NCBI GenBank assembly: GCA_002316275.1
Contig: DCDE01000028.1
Location: forward strand, 10,342 to 48,732
Direction of reading: 5' to 3'
Length of the DNA: 38,391 bases
Origin: Caldifarciminota bacterium UBA1063
GTDB taxonomy: Bacteria; Hydrothermota; Hydrothermia; UBA1063
Positions 31,653 to 38,391 of the stretch are shown in pieces; position 1 is the first letter of the stretch, and each line of letters opens with the position of its first letter. The translations under genes were made by a program, and so were the position numbers. Below the pieces are notes generated by a model, which was not told where the DNA came from, made no database searches, and was given only the letters and a program-made list of their open reading frames with translations.

Positions 31653-34638
31653 TCTTCACAAATTTAAAGGTCTTCTCGAAATTTCTTGAGGTGGAACTAA
31701 TTTTTACGAAATAGACACCCCTTTTAATCTTGTGTAAACTTAAATTTACCCTGCCATGGGAGGCTATAAATTCATCTTGCATAATGAGTCTGCCTGTTAC
31801 ATCAAACACCGAGATCTTGCCAAAGGGTATATTGGCTATTTCTAATAATAGCATGTTTTTTGCGATGGTCGAACCGAGCTTTACAATCGGCTGAAACCAT
31901 TCAGGAACTGGAGTTACTACTGGTGGGTCAGTGGTTAGTTTTATGAACTGACCGGCTCTTAGCAAAGATATGGATGGGTCATAATTGCCGTTGTAGTAAA
32001 GGAGAAGGCCTGTGGAGTGTGAAGGGCTTTCTATCCCTGTAGTGGCATTTATATGCTGTGGCATATCCCCGAAAATGAATATAATTTCACCATCACCAGT
32101 TAACGTACTATAGTATGAAGGATCCCTGAGCACAATCTCAAAAGTTGCATCGGAAGCACTACCCCATACCTTGACGTTCTTCCACATCAAGATGAACTCG
32201 TGAGCAGATAAATCGTAGTAGTAATATATATCCCCAGAAGCGGATGGATCAAGATCCATAAAGAGCGGCGCTATTAAAGCTGGCGGATTGGAGGGATCGG
32301 GGATGGGTCTATTAACGCAGGTGTTTATGTTTGTTATACCCATGGCAATCCATCCGTTGGAACATACTGAAATATTGTTATAGTTAATTCCGTAATACTT
32401 GAAGGTGAAAGGAAGATCGAGTTGAGTTGTAGCATCATCAGAGTTTGTGATTTGCGTTATTATGGTCCCGATGGAAGAGATGTCTCTTAGGGATAGGTTT
32501 TCAAATTCGTTATATAAGGAGTCCACAGAGTCGTATGCGAAGTATCCATAATCATCAGGGCCTGCGTATACCGTAGAATCTTTTTGATTAAGCACAAAAG
32601 TCAGAGGTAGGGTATATATATAGGGTTCCACATGGAGTTCCAGGTTGATACTAACTTCATAATCGTAAGGGAGGTTTGACTCTGTAAGGAAAGTAAAAGA
32701 ATCCGTTGCGATACAACCGGGTGTTAAATTGAAGAGTGTGGTGCTATCTTCTAAGAATTGAATGTAAGGGTCAATACATATGGGTAAGATCGAAACCTGA
32801 CTGATTGTAAATGAAGAGTTGTTTTGAATGGAGAAACATAAGGTGCCCAATTCGCCTGGATTTATAAAACCGTTTCCGTTGCCACTTCCTTCATGTACTT
32901 CGTAGGTGAGAAGTTCCAGGTCGGGTTTAACCTTTACCACTATAGCATCAAGGTCGTATCCACATTTCCGTGAAGAGGAGCTTCCATCGCCATCGTCTAC
33001 AATCTTTATGTATCTGAAGTTGCTATTGCAAGGAATAAGCGCATTTCCGTATGCTCTCCCACCGACTTGGCTCCACGGGCCGTAGGGATCGTTTGAAACG
33101 AATAGTTCAAATCCTTCGCTTGGCACTGCATCGACTCCTTCATAAACGTAAATGGAGTCTCCTTTGACTTCTGTCCCTAGGTCGAAGATAGCATATCCTG
33201 AAATACCAAGGCTATAGTACAAACTATCCCGATCGCCGAGAGCATAATGGGTCTCAAAGGTATCCACTGTTATTTGTTGTGAATTTATATAAATTAATTC
33301 GGGTTTGAAAAGGTTTACGCGTTTATCTTCTCTTGGAGCAAGGAGAACTGTAATCCATGTCAGATTGTCTTGCTGAACGTTAATATTTGATATCGTTTTT
33401 GCTGTATATCCAGGTGCTTCAACTTTTATAGAGTAGTTCCCTGGTAAAAGAGGCCTGATGAAATCACCTGTGTACCGGTCAGTCCATATGGGCCAGTCAA
33501 GAGGATAAAGAGTAATCCTTGCGGTTTTTACTGTATCTTGAGTAATTGAATCAATTACAAACCCTGCGATCCCTTGCCCGGCCTTTTGTGCAAATAAGTC
33601 CATAGCGGGTCTATTAGCATTAAAAATGATGTCTATTTGGGAAGGGTCGGGGATATAGTTATTAGAAACTTCTATAGTCCAGTCAATGTCACCATTAATG
33701 CCATAGGAGTAGTCGTTTAAGTCTCCCAGAGTTTGGTACCAATCGTACCCTTCGGTTACCGAATAGCCTGTTATATTTCCATATTGTACAGAATATTGAT
33801 AGATCATATTATTGTATCTGTCGTCTGCAGACCGAACTGGTGTATAATTCCATATATAATTTACATACTGTGCGCCAGAGTGGAACGAAAGGCTCATGTT
33901 GAAGTTCCTATTTTTTGAAAATTCATGAATGGATCGCGTCTCGGGTTCACTGTAAGGCACACTGCCAGAGCCATTCTTTATGTATCCGTAATTTCTGTTA
34001 AGGTCTACACTATTGCTATTTGTCCTATTTTGGCTCTCGTGTCCATCGGGATTGACTATGGGTATTATATATATTTCTCTTGAGTTTACAAGACTCTTCA
34101 CTGAGGGGTTTGAAGAATAGTTTTCCAGGAGGTATTTTGCGTAGAGGAATGGTACTTCAGCAGAGATCCATTCGTTTCCGTGATGAGCTCCGACAAAGCG
34201 AATCTTAGGCTCAGGGTCATTTTGAGTTGGATTATCTGAAATTTTCAGACACAACATCGGCCTTCCCTGGACGCTGTACCCAATAGTATCCAGTTTAGCT
34301 ATATTTTGATAAGTTTGTGCAAGCTGTGCAAGCTCGGTAGCCATCTGACTAAATGTATGGTATTGAGTTTTTCCTGTATAGTATAGCTTTTTCTCCTCTG
34401 TTAAGTCCTCCAGTATAGTATAGGTGAAGCCCATTTCTTTCAATTTGTTGAGGTTATCATCCTCGACGAGGATTGCGATTCCCTTGTCTGTGGGTCGCGA
34501 GAAGTAAGCTCCTTCCATCATGCTTTCCAGCTTTATCCACTCATTTTTTGAAATAGGAATCTCTACAACTTTTTCAGCCTGCACCAAGTCTGTAATTGTC
34601 AGCAATGTCACAAATACTACAAGTAAATTCTTCCGCAT
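31645..34638 (-). CDS. secreted M14 zinc carboxypeptidase with C-terminal sorting-like domain
   Basis: A signal peptide (MRKNLLVVFVTLLTITDLVQA) and a propeptide-like segment lead into an M14 catalytic domain (about residues 95-355). Zinc ligands are His153 and Glu156 (HGNEW) and His253 (SFHSGAQY). Substrate and transition-state residues include Arg215 in VDLNRNYGY, and the general base is Glu323 in TIEVSNNY. A carboxypeptidase-regulatory-like beta domain follows (GIAGFVIDSITQDTVKTARITLYP), then further beta domains. The C-terminal 75 residues (ISVFDVTGRLIMQDE, RGVYFVKISS, KTFKFVKID) form a type A sorting-like domain. It should act extracellularly, trimming C-terminal residues of peptides. Confidence 0.92.
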   Translation of the reverse strand: MRKNLLVVFVTLLTITDLVQAEKVVEIPISKNEWIKLESMMEGAYFSRPTDKGIAILVEDDNLNKLKEMGFTYTILEDLTEEKKLYYTGKTQYHTFSQMATELAQLAQTYQNIAKLDTIGYSVQGRPMLCLKISDNPTQNDPEPKIRFVGAHHGNEWISAEVPFLYAKYLLENYSSNPSVKSLVNSREIYIIPIVNPDGHESQNRTNSNSVDLNRNYGYIKNGSGSVPYSEPETRSIHEFSKNRNFNMSLSFHSGAQYVNYIWNYTPVRSADDRYNNMIYQYSVQYGNITGYSVTEGYDWYQTLGDLNDYSYGINGDIDWTIEVSNNYIPDPSQIDIIFNANRPAMDLFAQKAGQGIAGFVIDSITQDTVKTARITLYPLDWPIWTDRYTGDFIRPLLPGNYSIKVEAPGYTAKTISNINVQQDNLTWITVLLAPREDKRVNLFKPELIYINSQQITVDTFETHYALGDRDSLYYSLGISGYAIFDLGTEVKGDSIYVYEGVDAVPSEGFELFVSNDPYGPWSQVGGRAYGNALIPCNSNFRYIKIVDDGDGSSSSRKCGYDLDAIVVKVKPDLELLTYEVHEGSGNGNGFINPGELGTLCFSIQNNSSFTISQVSILPICIDPYIQFLEDSTTLFNLTPGCIATDSFTFLTESNLPYDYEVSINLELHVEPYIYTLPLTFVLNQKDSTVYAGPDDYGYFAYDSVDSLYNEFENLSLRDISSIGTIITQITNSDDATTQLDLPFTFKYYGINYNNISVCSNGWIAMGITNINTCVNRPIPDPSNPPALIAPLFMDLDPSASGDIYYYYDLSAHEFILMWKNVKVWGSASDATFEIVLRDPSYYSTLTGDGEIIFIFGDMPQHINATTGIESPSHSTGLLLYYNGNYDPSISLLRAGQFIKLTTDPPVVTPVPEWFQPIVKLGSTIAKNMLLLEIANIPFGKISVFDVTGRLIMQDEFIASHGRVNLSLHKIKRGVYFVKISSTSRNFEKTFKFVKID

Positions 34639-34686
34639 CTTCTTACCCCTTTTAGGTTAAGTATAAATCTATTTAGTCGGAATTTT

Positions 34687-36099
34687 ATGGGTGGGCCGCA
34701 TTCTTCAACGTGCGAAAAATCTTTCATACTTCACGCGGATCTTGAAAAGGACCAGGGATGCTATTATCATATTTTTATGACACAAGATATGTTAAAGTTA
34801 AAAAGTTTTAGTGATTATGTGTTCTTATCATTTGTGGAGTTGTTACTCCCTAAGCTCACCATGTCACAGTCTCAAGCAGCCCGATTCGCCAAAACTGTTA
34901 AAGACCATTTCAATGAAATCTTGTACTCTACAGACTTAGATGGTATTGTCACAAGCGTTGATATCATTGAGGGTGGGGATAGTAGCAATGGGCCGGTATT
35001 GACCTGTGGAGATGACCAGACGGTATTAATGCAAATTCCTCTAATTTCCTCTAAAAGGATTTGGTACTTTCAGCTGAAGGCAAAATCGTGTGACGTTTCA
35101 TGTCTTTCTGCCTTGCTTTTGATGCTTCACCTTTCTATTACTCGCGTAATTTATTCTGAACCACCTACAGATTTTACCGAAGAGACTCCCGTTGGTATTC
35201 CTCCTGAAATTGTTGCAAAGATCAAAAAGGCTGCCTCTTCATCCCTTCCGTGCCTGATTCTCGGTGAAACGGGTGTTGGAAAAGAGATCGTAGCGGAGAT
35301 GATCCACCGTTTTTCCGGTAGGCCAGGTCCTTTTATTGCATTAAACTGCAGTGCTATTCCTCATGGACTTTTTGAGAATGAGCTTTTCGGGCATGAGCCA
35401 AATTCCTTTACAGGTGCATCCAAAACAGGGGCAAAGGGAAAGATCGAACTTGCCAACGGTGGTACGCTCTTCCTCGATGAGATTGGTGAAATATCGCTTT
35501 TTACTCAGTCGAAATTGTTAAGGGTCGTCGAAAAGGGAGAATTCTGGAAGATTGGCGCTGTAAAACCGGCAAAGGTAGACGTGAAGTTCATCGCTGCAAC
35601 AAATCGCCCTTTACAAGATTACATCAGGAGGGGGAAATTTCGGAAAGATCTCTACTATAGACTTAAAGGTATTGAAATCTATATTCCACCGTTACGAGAG
35701 AGAGTTAAGCAAATAGATGAGCTTGTAAGTTACTTTTTGCAGACTTTCAGCAACGGTAAAGTCTATTTCACAGAGGAAGGTATGAATTTACTAAGGGCAT
35801 ACCAGTGGCCAGGTAACGTTAGGCAGCTTCAGTATACAATTCAATCTCTTGTTGATGAAGTTAAACAAGGCCCAATCTCGATCCAGAAGATAAAGTCAAC
35901 CCTGGAATTGAGAGGCACGATCAACACGTTTGATGAAGCGAGAAAGCACTTCGAGCGGCGATATATACATGATGCCCTTGAATTGAACAACTGGAATGTT
36001 ACCCGAACAGCTCAATATCTTGGCATGTCTCGTCGCTGGCTTCAGATTAAGATGAAGGAGCTAGGCTTCAGGGACATGACTGATGGAGAGCAGGGTTGA
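34687..36099 (+). CDS. sigma-54-dependent-type AAA+ transcription activator
   Basis: This 470-residue regulator has an unrecognised N-terminal region (about 1-165, no receiver domain with a phosphorylatable Asp that I can see). The AAA+ core follows: Walker A GETGVGKE (193-200), the L1 loop NSFTGA (239-244; canonical GAFTGA), Walker B LFLDEIG (Asp264, Glu265) and FRKDLYYRLKGIEIYIPPLRER. A Fis-type helix-turn-helix at the C-terminus (ALELNNWNVTRTAQYLGMSRRWLQIKMKEL) binds DNA. Such proteins open sigma-54 promoters from distant enhancer sites. The next gene has both enhancer-like sites and a sigma-54 promoter, so it is the obvious target. The start at 34687 is the first ATG; an ATG 30 codons later is possible. 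Confidence 0.9.
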   Translation: MGGPHSSTCEKSFILHADLEKDQGCYYHIFMTQDMLKLKSFSDYVFLSFVELLLPKLTMSQSQAARFAKTVKDHFNEILYSTDLDGIVTSVDIIEGGDSSNGPVLTCGDDQTVLMQIPLISSKRIWYFQLKAKSCDVSCLSALLLMLHLSITRVIYSEPPTDFTEETPVGIPPEIVAKIKKAASSSLPCLILGETGVGKEIVAEMIHRFSGRPGPFIALNCSAIPHGLFENELFGHEPNSFTGASKTGAKGKIELANGGTLFLDEIGEISLFTQSKLLRVVEKGEFWKIGAVKPAKVDVKFIAATNRPLQDYIRRGKFRKDLYYRLKGIEIYIPPLRERVKQIDELVSYFLQTFSNGKVYFTEEGMNLLRAYQWPGNVRQLQYTIQSLVDEVKQGPISIQKIKSTLELRGTINTFDEARKHFERRYIHDALELNNWNVTRTAQYLGMSRRWLQIKMKELGFRDMTDGEQG

Positions 36100-36112
36100 C
36101 CGTTTTTGATGG

Positions 36113-36131
36113 GTGTCAAAAATTTGAACAC
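36113..36131 (+). promoter_or_regulatory. candidate enhancer (UAS) site 1 for the AAA+ activator
   Basis: GTGTCAAAAATTTGAACAC is an imperfect 19-base palindrome, followed by TTTG. Its core TGTCAAAA-N3-TGAACA recurs in reverse orientation at site 2. Its centre lies about 160 bases upstream of the predicted sigma-54 transcription start, a usual distance for an enhancer. Confidence 0.72.
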
Positions 36132-36178
36132 TTTGGAGCATTTACGTCTCAAATGGTTTAAAAGATTAAATAACATTA

Positions 36179-36197
36179 GTGTTCAATATTTTGACAC
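36179..36197 (-). promoter_or_regulatory. candidate enhancer (UAS) site 2 for the AAA+ activator
   Basis: GTGTTCAATATTTTGACAC, read on the minus strand, matches site 1 at all but the central positions. The two sites are 66 bases apart, centre to centre. This site's centre lies about 100 bases upstream of the predicted sigma-54 start. The near-palindromic form suits a dimeric Fis-type helix-turn-helix. Confidence 0.72.
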
Positions 36198-36259
36198 TTT
36201 GTATTATGATAATTTTCTTTTTCTCACATGTGATAGGTGTTTCAGATGTTTTTGCATTT

Positions 36260-36275
36260 TGGCACGAATTTTGCA
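36260..36275 (+). promoter_or_regulatory. sigma-54 (-24/-12) promoter of the clostripain-family gene
   Basis: TGGCACGAATTTTGCA fits the consensus TGGCACG-N4-TTGC(A/T) at every fixed position, with the GG and GC dinucleotides correctly spaced. Transcription would start about 11 bases downstream, near 36286, leaving a short leader that contains AAGGAG before ATG 36308. Confidence 0.88.
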
Positions 36276-36307
36276 GTATAAAACTGTATAAAAAGGAGTG
36301 TGATCAC

Positions 36308-38269
36308 ATGAAGAAGTTAGTTGCAATAGTGGGTATCCTCGTAGCGACGGGTCTAATGGCCCAGACTACCATAATATCTGACAACATGACCAACTTCCCA
36401 ACAGGCTGGACAACATACTCATCATCCTCAACGCACAAGTGGACAAAGGTCTCATCGAAATACTATTCATCCTCTTACTCTGCAAAAAACACTGCGTATG
36501 TTACGTATGGGAACAGTGTGACCGACTATTTTTACAGATCCGTCTCTCTTTCCAGTTATGCATCTGCAACATTGACCTTCTATTATTGGATGGATACGGA
36601 AGCAAACTATGACTTTCTTTACGTTGACTACTACAATGGTTCTTCCTGGAAAACAGCGTGGTCAAAGAGTGGAAGGTACAGATCGTGGCAACAGGCTACT
36701 GTATCAATCCCAACCACAGCGACTCAGATTAGATTCCGTTTCTACTCTGATGGTTCTGTTACCGATACAGGTGTGTATGTAGACGATATAGTTTTGACTG
36801 CTACTTCTGGACCGACACCACCACCGCCGCCGCCGGACCCCACGACTAAAGAATGGACAATTATGGTCTACATGAACTCAGACAACAACCTGGAAAGCTA
36901 TGGGACCGCTGATATAAATGAGTTGGAATACGGTGGTGGATCAAATAGTTATAGAAATGTAATCGTTCAGTGGGATAGAATTTCTGGTTACGATTCCTCC
37001 AATGGAAACTGGACAACCTGTAGGAGGTATTATATTACGAGTGATGCAAGCAATTCATCTACAGTAGTTTCCACTCTCATTCAGGACATTGGCGAAGTGA
37101 ATATGGGCGATCCCAATACCTTAGTTTCCTTTGCCCAGTGGACTATACAGAATTATCCTGCGAACAAATATTTCCTTGTATTATGGGATCATGGTGATGG
37201 CTGGTATAAGTCTGAAGAAGATTCGCCGTTATTTAAGGGAGTTTCTGTTGATCAGACTTCCGGCAATGCTCAGATAAACGTGTATAACGGCGAACTGGGC
37301 AATGCCCTTTCTTCTATAAAGAACTATCTTGGAAGAAAAATTGATATTGTTGGTTTCGATGCATGCCTTATGGGCATGATTGAAGTTATGGATGTTTGTC
37401 GGAACTATGCTAATTATTTCGTGGGTTCTGAGGAAACCGAGGCTGCCAATGGGTGGTATTATGCCGGCTTTCTAAATACAATGAATAGCAATCCAACGAT
37501 CTCTGCAGCTGATCTCGCGAAGGCTGTGGTAAATTCTGCTACAGGGCTTTCCACTCTTGCATCGGTGAATCTTGCTAATGTTGGAACTCTTGTCTCATAC
37601 CTTAACACTTTTGCCCAGGAACTTATCTATGCGAGAAATGCCGGATACAGCAGTGCCATAAGCACAGCGAGGACCAATGCTAAAGGGTTCTATATTTCTG
37701 ACCATAGAGACCTTTATATGTTTGCAAATAACATCTACAACAACACAAGTCTACCCTCTGCTTTGAGAACCGCTGCAAGCAATGTTAGGAGTGCAATTAC
37801 CAGCGCGGTTTTAAATTATAAGAATTCTTCTACCTATTCTTCTTGCCGTGGTATTGCTATCTACTATCCTTCCTCTTCTTCAAGCTATAACACCAATTAC
37901 AACTACCTACCTCTTGCCTCCTCTACAAAGTGGGATGATTTCATTAAGGGTGCCACTTCGGTTTCTCCTGACCCTGACGTCGAGAACTATACGGATGGCA
38001 GGGCATCCGGCGTAACGACATTTGATGTAATCTCCAGTGTGGCTTCAGGTCCTGTCTACTTCAGATATTCCATCAACAAGCCTCAGAGGGTTTCCTTGAA
38101 GATTTATAATGCCCTTGGACAGCTTGTGCAGGTCGCGGTTAATGATTATAAAGAGCCTGGTGAGTACAATGTGAAGATAGATACGGGTCTTGAAAGAGGT
38201 GGTGTATACTATTATCAGTTCGTGACCGAGACTGAAACTAAAAGCGGAAAGTTTATCGTAACGAAGTAA
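36308..38269 (+). CDS. secreted clostripain-family (C11) cysteine protease
   Basis: The start is ATG 36308, because AAGGAG lies just upstream and a clean signal peptide follows (MKKLVAIVGILVATGLMAQ); the frame's earlier ATG lies upstream of the sigma-54 promoter. Residues about 20-165 form a jelly-roll-like beta domain (FYYWMDTEANYDFLYVDYYNGSSW, GVYVDDIVL), then a Pro-rich linker. The C11 peptidase domain has EWTIMVYMNSDNNLE, His295 in WDHGDGW and the catalytic Cys353 in FDACLMGM. The C-terminal 85 residues (VSLKIYNALGQLVQ, GGVYYYQFVT, SGKFIVTK) are a sorting-like domain. It would be an exported Arg- or Lys-type endopeptidase; specificity is not readable here. Confidence 0.9.
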   Translation: MKKLVAIVGILVATGLMAQTTIISDNMTNFPTGWTTYSSSSTHKWTKVSSKYYSSSYSAKNTAYVTYGNSVTDYFYRSVSLSSYASATLTFYYWMDTEANYDFLYVDYYNGSSWKTAWSKSGRYRSWQQATVSIPTTATQIRFRFYSDGSVTDTGVYVDDIVLTATSGPTPPPPPPDPTTKEWTIMVYMNSDNNLESYGTADINELEYGGGSNSYRNVIVQWDRISGYDSSNGNWTTCRRYYITSDASNSSTVVSTLIQDIGEVNMGDPNTLVSFAQWTIQNYPANKYFLVLWDHGDGWYKSEEDSPLFKGVSVDQTSGNAQINVYNGELGNALSSIKNYLGRKIDIVGFDACLMGMIEVMDVCRNYANYFVGSEETEAANGWYYAGFLNTMNSNPTISAADLAKAVVNSATGLSTLASVNLANVGTLVSYLNTFAQELIYARNAGYSSAISTARTNAKGFYISDHRDLYMFANNIYNNTSLPSALRTAASNVRSAITSAVLNYKNSSTYSSCRGIAIYYPSSSSSYNTNYNYLPLASSTKWDDFIKGATSVSPDPDVENYTDGRASGVTTFDVISSVASGPVYFRYSINKPQRVSLKIYNALGQLVQVAVNDYKEPGEYNVKIDTGLERGGVYYYQFVTETETKSGKFIVTK

Positions 38270-38290
38270 AAATAGCTGTAGAGTTGGATT

Positions 38291-38321
38291 AAGGCGGGCC
38301 CCTTCGGGGGCCCGCCTTTTT
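38291..38321 (+). terminator. strong terminator with UUCG tetraloop
   Basis: The 10-base-pair stem GGCGGGCCCC / GGGGCCCGCC is closed by the extra-stable C(TTCG)G tetraloop and followed by a T run, 22 bases after the protease stop. The remaining bases to 38391 show only a TTGACA-like hexamer near 38380, possibly the -35 of the next gene. Confidence 0.93.
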
Positions 38322-38391
38322 ATCACCCTAATTGAAGGTTTCAGCTTGGGTTTTAAGTTGCCTTTTTTTCTTTTTGGTTGACAGTGCGGGA

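Noticed and set aside
36179..36307. 43-residue N-terminal extension of the C11 protease frame
   Set aside because: It overlaps enhancer site 2 and the sigma-54 promoter; ATG 36308 has a ribosome site and a proper signal peptide.
1..38391. CRISPR array, prophage or insertion sequence
   Set aside because: No regularly spaced repeats, transposase, integrase or phage structural genes were seen on either strand.

Overview
The window looks like chromosome from a diderm (Gram-negative-type) bacterium of roughly 40 % G+C. The evidence is an Omp85-like barrel, a porin ending in Phe, an LptF/LptG-type permease, a lipoprotein, and secreted enzymes with C-terminal sorting-like domains. The sorting-like tails, the kinase and fused enzymes and the mix of leaderless and Shine-Dalgarno starts would fit an uncultivated FCB-like or WOR-3-like lineage. 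That placement is inference, not something I can prove from the sequence. I see no insertion sequence, prophage or CRISPR array.

Layout. 3-398 is the 3' end of a PPC/DUF296 gene, followed by an elongator tRNA-Met with its own promoter. 891-6763 (minus) is a tightly packed eight-gene envelope operon: a YtrA-type GntR regulator, an ABC ATPase and permease, a DUF4097 'toastrack' fused to an outer-membrane-type barrel, a small exported protein, two PspC proteins and a LiaF-like toastrack protein. Diverging from it, 7008-9653 holds asnS, a FolK-Ogt fusion and a LEA14-like lipoprotein. 9759-12014 is a secreted beta-propeller protein. 12466-17575 (minus) is a molybdopterin/tungstopterin operon (amrS, moeA, moeA-PBP, moaA), divergent from a moaC-MOSC fusion at 17753-18607.

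18766-22160 holds a DUF2905 protein, an LptF/LptG-like permease, an exported barrel-like protein and era. A porin-like gene with its own promoter and terminator follows (22216-23189). Next come a HAD phosphatase, a Ser/Thr kinase-UvrD helicase fusion, and a rhomboid protease that converges on dnaN. 27437-30000 is dnaN and dnaA (minus); the gaps around them carry DnaA-box-like sites and inverted repeats and are a candidate replication origin. Then come a ComEC-like protein without its nuclease domain and a secreted M14 carboxypeptidase (minus).

The right end (34687-38321) is a self-contained regulatory module. An AAA+ enhancer-binding protein is followed by two 19-bp palindromic sites, a consensus-quality sigma-54 promoter, a secreted clostripain-family protease and a UUCG terminator.

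The strongest leads are the kinase-helicase fusion, the GntR/ABC/toastrack-barrel/PspC operon, the sigma-54 protease circuit, the FolK-Ogt fusion, and the repeated finding of a -10 box placed so that transcription would begin at the start codon.
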